The notes below the pieces were generated by a model that did not search any database, was not told the origin of the DNA, and worked only from the letters and a program-made list of their open reading frames with translations. Positions 55,031 through 62,875 of a DNA stretch of 64,000 nucleotides are shown here, piece by piece; position 1 is the stretch's first letter, and every line of letters starts with the position of its first letter. The stretch lies in contig QVMW01000010.1 of the NCBI GenBank assembly GCA_003417655.1, forward strand, positions 1 through 64,000, read 5' to 3'. Origin of the DNA: Rhodobacteraceae bacterium 63075. GTDB lineage: Bacteria; Pseudomonadota; Alphaproteobacteria; Rhodobacterales; Rhodobacteraceae. The position numbers and the translations under genes were made by a program.

Positions 55031-56689
55031 ATGTCAGCAACAGGTAAAAAGAAACAGGTGCTGCTGGATATCGAAGGTCTCAAGATCGAGGGCTTCACCG
55101 GCGAGGAATGGGTGCCGATCATCAAGGGTGTGGATCTTAAACTGCACCGTGGTGAAGTCATGGGGCTCATCGGCGAGTCCGGTGCCGGCAAATCCACGAT
55201 CGGCGCTGCCGCGATGGGCTATGCCCGGGATGGCACGCGCATCTCCGGCGGGTCCATCGATTTCGATGGCATGGAGCTGACAACGGCGACGGAATCCGAA
55301 AGGCGCGCCCTGCGTGGCGCGCGGATCGCCTATGTTGCGCAGTCAGCTGCCGCAAGCTTCAACCCTGCGCACAAGATCATCGATCAGCACACGGAAGCGC
55401 CCTTGCACTATCGCATCCAGAAGAGGATGGAGGCGCAGGAAGACGCCATGGAGCTATACGAGCGCTTGCGTCTGCCCAACCCGAAAGAGATCGGGTTCCG
55501 GTATCCTCACCAGGTCTCCGGCGGGCAGTTGCAGCGGGCCATGACGGCCATGGCGATGTCGTGCCGTCCCGACTTGATCATCTTTGACGAGCCTACAACG
55601 GCGCTTGACGTGACCACGCAGATCGAGGTTCTCGCCGCGATCCGCGATATCGTTGACCAGTTCGACACGGCGGCGATCTACATCACGCATGATCTTGCCG
55701 TGGTTGCCCAGATGGCGGACACGATCAAGGTCCTGCTGAAGGGCGAAGAAGTCGAGCAGGCGTCGACGGAGAAGATGCTGAGCGATCCGCAGGAGGACTA
55801 CACGAAGTCCCTCTGGGCCGTGCGCAGCTTCAAGCGGCCGCAAAAGTCGCGGCCGAAGGACGCGACTGCCCTGGTTTCGGTGCAGAACGTGGATGCGGCC
55901 TATACGGGCGGCGAAAAGGTCCTGGAGGATGTGTCTTTCGACATCTACGAAGGGATGACCGTTGCGGTGGTCGGGGAATCCGGCTCCGGCAAGTCGACGA
56001 CCGCGCGCTGTATCACGGGGCTCCTGCCGCCGATGAGCGGGCAGGTTCTGTTCAAGGGCGAGCCCTTGCCACCGAGCTATCATGACCGAACCAAGGATCA
56101 ACTGCGACAAGCGCAGATGATCTACCAGATGGCGGACACGGCCCTGAACCCCAAGGTGAGGATCTCGGAGATCATTGGCCGGCCTGCGCAGTTCTATTCG
56201 GGTCTGAAAGGCGCTGAATTGAAATCCCGGGTCGATGAGCTTTTGGACCTGATCGAACTCGAGCCGTCGCAATACTACGACCGCTACCCTCCGGAACTTT
56301 CCGGCGGACAGAAACAGCGTATCGGGATCGCACGGGCGCTGGCGGCAGAGCCCTCGTTCATCATTTGTGACGAGGTGACATCCGCACTCGACCAGCTGGT
56401 TGCCGAAGGCATCCTGAAGCTGCTCGACAGGCTGCAAAAGGAACTTGGCCTCGCCTACATGTTCATCACGCATGACCTCGCGACGGTGCGTTCCATCGCC
56501 GATGAGGTGGTCGTGATGCAGAACGGCAAGGTGGTAGAGCAGGGGCCGAAGGAAGAGATGTTCACTCCGCCGCACCATCCCTATACCGACCTTCTTCTGA
56601 GCTCGGTGCCCGAGATGGACCCCAACTGGCTCACGACACTGCTCGAAGAACGTGGTGTGGACAATGTAGGCGAGTCAGCCGACGTCTGA
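55031..56689 (+). CDS. Fused double ATPase of the peptide-type ABC transporter (DppD-DppF)
   Basis: The 552-residue protein joins two ATPases. The first (about 10-260) has Walker [10 protein letters not shown] (48-56), [10 protein letters not shown] and [12 protein letters not shown]. The second (from about 280) has GESGSGKST (about 316-324), [15 protein letters not shown] and [12 protein letters not shown]. In many operons these are separate DppD and DppF proteins. A terminator follows. Confidence 0.93.
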   Translation: MSATGKKKQVLLDIEGLKIEGFTGEEWVPIIKGVDLKLHRGEVMGLIGESGAGKSTIGAAAMGYARDGTRISGGSIDFDGMELTTATESERRALRGARIAYVAQSAAASFNPAHKIIDQHTEAPLHYRIQKRMEAQEDAMELYERLRLPNPKEIGFRYPHQVSGGQLQRAMTAMAMSCRPDLIIFDEPTTALDVTTQIEVLAAIRDIVDQFDTAAIYITHDLAVVAQMADTIKVLLKGEEVEQASTEKMLSDPQEDYTKSLWAVRSFKRPQKSRPKDATALVSVQNVDAAYTGGEKVLEDVSFDIYEGMTVAVVGESGSGKSTTARCITGLLPPMSGQVLFKGEPLPPSYHDRTKDQLRQAQMIYQMADTALNPKVRISEIIGRPAQFYSGLKGAELKSRVDELLDLIELEPSQYYDRYPPELSGGQKQRIGIARALAAEPSFIICDEVTSALDQLVAEGILKLLDRLQKELGLAYMFITHDLATVRSIADEVVVMQNGKVVEQGPKEEMFTPPHHPYTDLLLSSVPEMDPNWLTTLLEERGVDNVGESADV

Positions 56690-56714
56690 TACGATAAGAC
56701 GTTCAACAAGCGCG

Positions 56715-56750
56715 AACCGCCCGGAGAACACTCTGGGCGGTTTGTTTTGT
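56715..56750 (+). terminator. Rho-independent terminator after the dpp-type operon
   Basis: An 8-bp stem (56715-56722 with 56735-56742) and a 12-base loop run into TTTGTTTTGT. Confidence 0.85.
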
Positions 56751-56781
56751 CTTTACCGGGGTGATGGGATCTTGGCGCGCG

Positions 56782-56904
56782 TCAGACCATGGCCATGCCG
56801 GCGAATACAAGCGTGCCGACCAAAATACCATAAAGGAAGAGAACCGCCGGAAAAGTCCCTGCGCGGGTACGTTGGTCGCGGATCATCTCGTCACGTGTCA
56901 GCAT
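56782..56904 (-). CDS. Small single-span membrane protein, 40 residues
   Basis: A 40-codon frame starts at ATG 56904 after AAGGAAAGGAGTGGACC, one of the best ribosome binding sites in the window. The product starts MLTRDEMIRDQRTRAG and then has one hydrophobic helix (about residues 18-40, FPAVLFLYGILVGTLVFAG), with the charged part on the cytoplasmic side. I do not recognise it. It runs toward the dpp-type operon and shares its terminator region. Confidence 0.65.
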   Translation of the reverse strand: MLTRDEMIRDQRTRAGTFPAVLFLYGILVGTLVFAGMAMV

Positions 56905-57412
56905 GGTCCACTCCTTTCCTTGATCGGTTTCCAAGCTCTGAGTTCAGTCGAAAAGGCCCCGCCTTCTCGATTGTCACGTAGTTGATCGGATCGACTCTAA
57001 CAAGAACATTTCGTCTCGATTTCAATGCACCTGATGCAATTGCGCAATGCGCTACGCGCAACGCTTCTTGAAAGAGTTCCGGCAAGGCGAGCTCACAGAA
57101 GGGGAAATCGTCAGCTTGGGCCGGCCATCTCTCATGGGCAACAGCCTCAAATCACTGAGTGGACGGCCAAAACGCGGCTGAGGACAGTCGGTGTAGCCGG
57201 CACACCGCTTCTGGCGCAGCAGCCTCATCTGTCCCGAAAACGCGATTCCAGGCAATGTCAGGGGCGTATTTCGCTCTCTCCTCAATTGGCAGCGCAAGCA
57301 GCAATTTCATCCTTGGATTAGATGAATGGATGCCAATCAGGCCCTCGATATAGTCCATGTTTCTTAGCAGCGGCGAAAAGCTGTAGCGCTTCCAATGCGT
57401 TTTCTGAAGAAG
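56905..57412. other. Gene-poor stretch next to tRNA-Phe
   Basis: These 500 bases have no confident gene and a lower GC than the surroundings. Two short frames look partly protein-like: 44 codons at 57047-57181 on the plus strand (starts MRYAQRFLKEFRQGEL) and 68 codons at 57152-57358 on the minus strand (starts MDYIEGLIGIHSSNP). Neither has a good ribosome binding site. The stretch lies on the 3' side of a tRNA gene, a usual place for integrated elements, so it may be a decayed remnant. Confidence 0.35.
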
Positions 57413-57488
57413 TGGTGCCCGGGGGCGGAATCGAACCACCGACACGAGGATTTTCAATCCACTGCTCTACCCCTGAGCTACCCGGGCA
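57413..57488 (-). tRNA. tRNA-Phe (GAA)
   Basis: The 76-base gene folds as a cloverleaf: acceptor stem TGCCCGG/CCGGGCA, D-arm with GCTCAGGGGTAGAGC, anticodon loop TTGAAAA with anticodon GAA, T-arm with GGTTCGATTCC, and an encoded CCA end. All standard invariant positions are present. Confidence 0.96.
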
Positions 57489-57569
57489 CGGGAAAGCGGG
57501 TTGCCGCTTTGGGTGACCGCGTTCTAGGCGAGGGGGCGGGTGGTGTCCAGAGGGTTTTTGCGCAAAAAA

Positions 57570-57752
57570 TCAATGGGGCCTCAGGGGGTCTTTCTCCATC
57601 TCTTCGAGGGCGCGTTCGATATCCTCGGGGTCGGTGGACGGCAGGGCGTAGGAGCCGCTGAGCCATTTGGCCAGGTCGATATCGGCGCAGCGCCTGGAGC
57701 AGAAGGGGGTGTATTCGGGAGCGGCATCCTTGGTGCAGATCGGGCAGCTCAT
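57570..57752 (-). CDS. yacG: DNA gyrase inhibitor YacG
   Basis: The 60-residue zinc protein has ligands C3, C6, C18 and C22 (CPIC...FCSRRC) followed by [13 protein letters not shown]. YacG binds GyrB and blocks DNA binding by gyrase in E. coli. It overlaps the upstream RNase E/G-like gene by four bases, the usual alphaproteobacterial context. Confidence 0.93.
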   Translation of the reverse strand: MSCPICTKDAAPEYTPFCSRRCADIDLAKWLSGSYALPSTDPEDIERALEEMEKDPLRPH

Positions 57753-58786
57753 GACAGCACCTCCGAAAGGGGCAGGCGGGCGCGTTTGCGTTGCAGCTCG
57801 TAGTGGCCAAGCGGGGTCCAGCCTGCCAGCACGGTGTCGATGCCGTCAAGTTTGAGCGCGCTGCGCAGGGCGGCCTCGAAGCCGCGCCTGTCCTTTTTCG
57901 GCATCGGGGCGAGGTCGAGCGTGATCTGCCCGCCGAGCCCGCGCAGGCGGAGCTGGCGGGGAAGTTCACGCGCTGCCGCGAAGTTGGCCTTCGAGCCGGC
58001 CGTGAAGCTGCTGTCCGCGCCGGTATTGACATCGACCGCCGTCAGCGCGCGGGTTGGCTCGACATAAAGCGACGCGCCGCCAGCCAGCGGAACCTCGGGG
58101 CCGCGCAGTGCCTCCAGCGCGTCCATGACGCCGTGGCTTTCGAAGCTGCCGGGCTCGGTCACCACATCTGCGGGCGCGGTCCAGTCGCGCCAGGCGAGCA
58201 GGTGCGGGCCGTCGCCTTCGGCCAGTGTCTCCACCTGGCTCCCGGTATCGCCTGAGACGTCCAGTGCGAGGCGCATCATCGCGCCGATGTCCTCGGCAAT
58301 CTCCACGTCCCCCGCCGCGGCACAGGAAGACCGCAGGATCAGGCCGAAATCCGCGATCGCGGCCTCGAACGCGCCGCGCTCTTCGCGGGCGATCAGCAGC
58401 AGCTCGTCGCGCCTGTCATCGTCGCGGATGTTCCGCGATATGTTCGTGCCGGGCGCGCCGGGCGTGACGATGGCGAAACGGCTCTTGAAGAGCAGTTTCT
58501 GCGTCACGGGGATGGCCTTGCCGTCCTCGGCATAGCCCGTGACCTGCACCAGCAGTTTTTCGCCCGGGGCAATTCCTTTCACCTGACGCAGAAACGCGTT
58601 TCCATCGGGCGTTTCGAGAAAGATACCCCCCTGACCCTTAACAGGCTTTAACGCCTGCGCACGGTAGATCGTGCCGGGGCGGGGGGCGTCGCCGTCGATG
58701 AGAAGATCATCGAGCTGGCCGTCGACCATCAGCGCGGCAGCTTCGCGGCCCGAGACATGATCGAGGATGATCTGGCGGCCTTTCAT
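57749..58786 (-). CDS. Short ribonuclease E/G family protein
   Basis: The 345-residue protein matches RNase G/E in its catalytic core: an S1-like N-terminal part, [18 protein letters not shown] with the first catalytic aspartate, and [20 protein letters not shown] with the second. It ends before the zinc-link and small domain found in the 489-residue RNase G. It may act in rRNA maturation or RNA decay. The frame is open upstream, but [13 protein letters not shown] at 58786 is the natural start and overlaps maf by four bases. Confidence 0.87.
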   Translation of the reverse strand: MKGRQIILDHVSGREAAALMVDGQLDDLLIDGDAPRPGTIYRAQALKPVKGQGGIFLETPDGNAFLRQVKGIAPGEKLLVQVTGYAEDGKAIPVTQKLLFKSRFAIVTPGAPGTNISRNIRDDDRRDELLLIAREERGAFEAAIADFGLILRSSCAAAGDVEIAEDIGAMMRLALDVSGDTGSQVETLAEGDGPHLLAWRDWTAPADVVTEPGSFESHGVMDALEALRGPEVPLAGGASLYVEPTRALTAVDVNTGADSSFTAGSKANFAAARELPRQLRLRGLGGQITLDLAPMPKKDRRGFEAALRSALKLDGIDTVLAGWTPLGHYELQRKRARLPLSEVLS

Positions 58787-59367
58787 GGGCGGCTCCAGAG
58801 CGGGTAGCCCGCGGCTCGCAGCAGGCCCGCCGTTTCGGCCACGGGCAGGCCCATGACGGCGCTGAAGGAGCCCTGTATCCACGGCACGAAGGCGCCGGCG
58901 GGGCCCTGTATCGCGTAGGCACCGGCCTTGCCCTGCCAGTCTCCCGTGGCGAGATAGCCCCTGATCTCTTCGTCCGAGAGGCTCTTCATCTTCACGGCGG
59001 TGACGACGTCGCGCTCCCAGAGCTGCGCGCCCTTTCGCACGGCGACGGCGGTGATCACGCGGTGACGGCGGCCCGACATGGCGCGCAGGAAGGCTTCGGC
59101 CTCGGCTGCATCGGCGGGCTTGCCCATGATGCGCCGCCCGAGCGCAACGGTGGTGTCCGCGCAGAGCACGATATCGGCGCTATCGGCTTGAACAGCCTCG
59201 GCTTTCGCGCGGGTGACGCGGGCGCAGTAGGGGCGGGGCAGCTCGCCCTCGAGCGGGGTTTCGTCGATATCCGGCGGGCGGATGTCATCGGCGCAGACGC
59301 CGATCTGCGCCAGCAGCTCCTTGCGGCGCGGGCTGCCTGAGCCGAGGATGAGCTTGGGTCTGGTCAC
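58783..59367 (-). CDS. maf: Maf family nucleotide pyrophosphatase
   Basis: The 194-residue enzyme hydrolyses non-canonical or modified NTPs and is linked to septum regulation. [11 protein letters not shown] at the N-terminus and [10 protein letters not shown] are family motifs. I prefer a GTG start at 59367 with TTGAGGT upstream over the TTG at 59382. It sits between infA and the RNase gene. Confidence 0.93.
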   Translation of the reverse strand: MTRPKLILGSGSPRRKELLAQIGVCADDIRPPDIDETPLEGELPRPYCARVTRAKAEAVQADSADIVLCADTTVALGRRIMGKPADAAEAEAFLRAMSGRRHRVITAVAVRKGAQLWERDVVTAVKMKSLSDEEIRGYLATGDWQGKAGAYAIQGPAGAFVPWIQGSFSAVMGLPVAETAGLLRAAGYPLWSRP

Positions 59368-59447
59368 TGTGCTGGACCTCAATGGGGTGGGGCCGTGCTT
59401 TGCCTTTTGGCAAATCTCTCAACCCCACTGCGCGAGGCAGGCTCGCG

Positions 59448-59666
59448 CTATTTGAAGCGGTAGTTGATCCGACCTTTTGTCAGGTCGTAGGGCGTCATTT
59501 CGACTTGCACCTTGTCGCCTGCCAGAACACGGATGCGGTTCTTGCGCATCTTGCCCGCCGTGTGCGCGATGATCGTATGGCCGTTTTCCAGCTCGACCAG
59601 GAATGTCGCGTTCGGCAGGAGTTCCTTCACGACACCGGGGAATTCGAGCAGTTCTTCCTTGGCCAT
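59448..59666 (-). CDS. infA: Translation initiation factor IF-1
   Basis: IF-1 (72 residues, exact family length) is an OB-fold protein that occupies the 30S A site during initiation. [20 protein letters not shown] and [20 protein letters not shown] are diagnostic. CAAGGAGAGACC precedes the ATG at 59666; the longer frame is not used. Two hairpins lie in the gap before maf, at 59399-59414 and 59431-59449. Confidence 0.98.
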   Translation of the reverse strand: MAKEELLEFPGVVKELLPNATFLVELENGHTIIAHTAGKMRKNRIRVLAGDKVQVEMTPYDLTKGRINYRFK

Positions 59667-59744
59667 GGTCTCTCCTTGGGTTTCGCTTGCCCTGTGCAAG
59701 CGCGTGTTAAATGAGGCTTTTGCCGTGATTTTACAAGGCTTTTC

Positions 59745-60626
59745 TCATTTGAGCGCGCGGTGTGTGATATCTGTCCAGCGCGGCTCCTGTTCGGGCCAGT
59801 GCTGAAAGCCGAGCACGTTTCCGTCGCGGCGGGCTTCGCGGATTTGCGCAATGTTTACATCGGCATAGCTCCAGCCCTGCCGGTCCGGGCTGCCCTCGGC
59901 CAAAACGCCCGTGGGCGGGAAGCCCTTATCAGGCGGGCCGAATATGCCGCCCAGGCCGGTGTTTTCCTCCACGCCGTAGAGGCGCGGCTCGGTCCCGATG
60001 AGCGAGGACATGACCGTGACGCATTGGCTTTCGAGCGCGCGGGCCATCGCGCCGATGCGCACCCGCCAGTAGCCTTCCAGCGCCTCGGTGCAGGAGGGCA
60101 CCAGGATCAGCTCGGCCCCGGCTTCGGCCAAACCCCTGGCAAGCAGGGGAAATTCGCAATCATAGCAGATCAGGACGCCGATCTTGCCGAGGGCCGTGTC
60201 GAAGAGCTGCAAGGGGCCGCCGCCGCTGATGCGCCATTCGTCGCGCTCGAAGCGGGTCATGATCTGCTTGTCCTGGAACCCCGCCGCGCCGGAGGGCGTG
60301 AACAGGCCCGCGCGGTTAACGGTGATTGCGCCCGCATGCGCCGGGCCGGACGGGCCAAGGATATGCACGCCGAACTCGGAAGAAAGCTTGGAAAACAAGG
60401 CGTTGAGATCATCCTGGCGCGCGGCCACGGCGTCGGTTGCGCCCTGGCGGTCTGAGGCGGCTTCCGCGCCGTCCAATGCAGCGAGTTCCATGGCCGCGTA
60501 TTCGGGAAAGACGATCAGATCGGCCCCTTCGGAGGCCGCCGCAGACACCCATTCGCGCTGTTTTGCGGCATAGGCGTCCCGGCTCTCGAGCCAGCTCAGC
60601 GGATAGGTGGATGTTGCGATCTTCAT
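59745..60626 (-). CDS. Carbon-nitrogen hydrolase (nitrilase superfamily)
   Basis: The 293-residue protein has the Glu-Lys-Cys triad of the superfamily: E42 (FPEYA), K120 (FQDKQIM) and C154 (LICYDCEFP). The superfamily hydrolyses amides or nitriles; which one is acted on here is not visible. No signal peptide is present. It runs in the same direction as infA, 78 bases upstream of it. Confidence 0.9.
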   Translation of the reverse strand: MKIATSTYPLSWLESRDAYAAKQREWVSAAASEGADLIVFPEYAAMELAALDGAEAASDRQGATDAVAARQDDLNALFSKLSSEFGVHILGPSGPAHAGAITVNRAGLFTPSGAAGFQDKQIMTRFERDEWRISGGGPLQLFDTALGKIGVLICYDCEFPLLARGLAEAGAELILVPSCTEALEGYWRVRIGAMARALESQCVTVMSSLIGTEPRLYGVEENTGLGGIFGPPDKGFPPTGVLAEGSPDRQGWSYADVNIAQIREARRDGNVLGFQHWPEQEPRWTDITHRALK

Positions 60627-60862
60627 GGCGTTAACCTTTGTCTGTTAACCACGGCAAAAGGGGGGTGACATCCTGTACACCCCCTAGTGCACCCCTCTAG
60701 TGCAGCGCACGGTGCCCGTGCAATCGTTAATGGCTGGAGGTTAACGCGGCGTTCGCAGGCTGACGTGGCACCGCCGCCCTTGCGCGAGGCGCAAAACACG
60801 CACACTATGAGCGCGATAAGGTGTCGGGACAACCGGCGCGAGGCTCAGGGGAGGAGAAGCCG
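60627..60862. promoter_or_regulatory. Divergent intergenic region before the acyl-CoA synthetase
   Basis: No gene is seen. TTGCGC/GCGCAA (60780-60785, 60789-60794, spacer GAG) is an operator-like palindrome, and GCACGG/CCGTGC (about 60716-60731) is another small repeat. A GTG at 60821 could open the synthetase frame but lacks a ribosome binding site. Confidence 0.4.
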
Positions 60863-62740
60863 ATGACGTTTGCGACGTTGCAAGACAGCCTGGACATGAC
60901 AAGGGAGATGCCCTGGGAGAAACGGGACGTTCCGACCACTGTCTACGAGATGCTGGAGGGCACGGCGACGCGCTTTCCCGATCGCCCGGCGATCTCCTAT
61001 CAGCTGACCTCCGGACCCGAGGACAAGGCGGAAACGCTGAACTGGCGGGAGCTGCACGAGAAGGTCTGCCAGACGGCCAATCTCTTCCGCGATCTGGGCA
61101 TTGGCGAGGACGATGTCGTCGCCCTCGTGCTGCCCAATTCGAACGAAACGGCGATCGCCACGCTGGGCGGCATGGTGGCGGGGATCGTGAACCCGATCAA
61201 CCCGCTGCTGGAAGCCGAGCAGATCGCCGCGATCCTGCGCGAGACCAAGGCCAAGGTCGTCGTCACGCTGCGCAATTTCCCCAAGACGGATATCGCGCAG
61301 AAGACGGCGGAGGCCGTGAAGCACGCGCCCGGTGTGCGCACGATCCTGACCATCGATCTCAACCGCTACCTGTCACCGCCCAAGAGCTGGATCGTTCCGC
61401 TCCTGCGCCCGAAGATGGACGTGAACCACCACGCCGATGTGAAGGGCTTCAACAAGGAAATCGCGAGCCAGCCCAAAAGCCTGACCTTCGAGGACCGCAA
61501 GGTGGACCGCGTCGCGGCCTATTTCCACACCGGCGGGACGACGGGGATGCCCAAGGTCGCCCAGCACAAGAACTCGGGGATCATCTACCAGGGCTGGCTC
61601 GGCCATGAGCTTCTCTTCTCGGAAGAAGACAGCGTGATGTGCCCCTTGCCGCTCTTTCACGTCTTCGCCTGCCACGTGATCCTCATTGCCATGGTGAAAT
61701 CGGGGGCGCATGTGGTCTTCCCGACGCCTGCGGGCTATCGCGGCGATGGCGTCTTCGACAATTTCTGGAAGCTCTGCGAGCGTTGGAAGACGAGTTTCAT
61801 CATCACCGTTCCCACTGCTGTCTCGGCGCTGATGCAGCGGCCTGTCGATGCGGACCTGTCGACGGTCAAGAACGCCTTTTCAGGCTCTGCGCCGATGCCG
61901 CTGGAGCTGTTCAACCGGTTCACGGAATCGACGGGGATCGAAGTCTACGAGGGCTACGGGCTGACCGAGGCAACCGTGCTTGTCAGCATCAACCCGATCG
62001 ACGGGGAAAAGAAGGTCGGCTCCGTCGGCATCCAGTTCCCCTACACGGATGTAAAGATCATCACCGACAAGGGCGAGGGCCCCGCGGAGTGCGACATCGA
62101 CGAGATCGGGGAGATCTGCGTGGCCGGGCCGGGGATCTGGCCGGGCAATACCTATACCGAGGAGGCCAAGAACAAGGACCTTTATCATTTCGACAGCTAC
62201 CTGCGGACGGGCGATCTGGGGCGCAAGGACCCGGACGGCTATATCTGGATCACCGGGCGCGCCAAGGACCTGATCATCCGCGGCGGGCATAACATCGACC
62301 CCGCCGAGATCGAGGATGCGCTCCTGTCCCACAAGGACGTGGCCTTTGCCGGGGCGATCGGCCAGCCCGATGCCCATGCCGGCGAGGTGCCTTGCGCCTA
62401 TGTCGAGCTTGTCGAGGGCGGGACCGTCACGCCCGAGGCGCTGATGGAACATGCAACCAAGCAGATCCATGAGCGCGCCGCCTTTCCCAAGCATGTCGAG
62501 GTTCTGGATGAGCTGCCCAAGACGGCCGTGGGCAAGGTATTCAAGCCCGATCTGCGCAAGAGCGCGATCACCCGCGTCTACAATGGCGCGCTGGGCGATG
62601 CGGGTGTGTCGGCGCGCGTTACGAGCGTGATCGACGACAAGAAGCGCGGGCTTGTCGCGCAGGTGGAGCTCAACGGGGCCTCGGAAGAGGACGTGGCCAA
62701 GACGCTGTCGAGCTTCACGCGGCCCTGGGACGTGGCGTAG
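60863..62740 (+). CDS. AMP-forming acyl-CoA synthetase
   Basis: The 625-residue ligase has the ATP motif AYFHTGGTTGMPKVA, GYGLTEATVLV and the C-terminal GRAKDLIIRGGHNIDPAEIED. The ligase class is clear, the acid is not. GGGGAGGAGAAG before the ATG at 60863 fixes the start. It stands alone between a divergent hydrolase gene and the sulfatase-family gene, and is distinct from the ligase at 46434. Confidence 0.92.
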   Translation: MTFATLQDSLDMTREMPWEKRDVPTTVYEMLEGTATRFPDRPAISYQLTSGPEDKAETLNWRELHEKVCQTANLFRDLGIGEDDVVALVLPNSNETAIATLGGMVAGIVNPINPLLEAEQIAAILRETKAKVVVTLRNFPKTDIAQKTAEAVKHAPGVRTILTIDLNRYLSPPKSWIVPLLRPKMDVNHHADVKGFNKEIASQPKSLTFEDRKVDRVAAYFHTGGTTGMPKVAQHKNSGIIYQGWLGHELLFSEEDSVMCPLPLFHVFACHVILIAMVKSGAHVVFPTPAGYRGDGVFDNFWKLCERWKTSFIITVPTAVSALMQRPVDADLSTVKNAFSGSAPMPLELFNRFTESTGIEVYEGYGLTEATVLVSINPIDGEKKVGSVGIQFPYTDVKIITDKGEGPAECDIDEIGEICVAGPGIWPGNTYTEEAKNKDLYHFDSYLRTGDLGRKDPDGYIWITGRAKDLIIRGGHNIDPAEIEDALLSHKDVAFAGAIGQPDAHAGEVPCAYVELVEGGTVTPEALMEHATKQIHERAAFPKHVEVLDELPKTAVGKVFKPDLRKSAITRVYNGALGDAGVSARVTSVIDDKKRGLVAQVELNGASEEDVAKTLSSFTRPWDVA

Positions 62741-62787
62741 CAAGAAAATTTCAAATTTTCTTGTCAAATTTCTTCGGAAGAAATTTG
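62741..62787. terminator. Two tandem AT-rich palindromes after the acyl-CoA synthetase
   Basis: CAAGAAAATTT and AAATTTTCTTG (62741-62751, 62753-62763) are perfect complements around one base. CAAATTTCTT and AAGAAATTTG (62765-62774, 62778-62787) flank CGG. They start at the stop codon. They are very AT-rich for this genome; termination is plausible but unusual in form. Confidence 0.55.
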
Positions 62788-62875
62788 GCACCGGATCGGG
62801 CGGCGGAGCATGGGCTTTGCCGCCCGTCCGCTTTGCGCTAGTTATTCTTGATAAAGTCAATGATCGGAGCCCTGC

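Noticed and set aside
57152-57457. 101-codon minus-strand open frame running out of tRNA-Phe
   Set aside because: Its first third is translated tRNA sequence; only the part from 57358 could be a gene, and that has no ribosome binding site.
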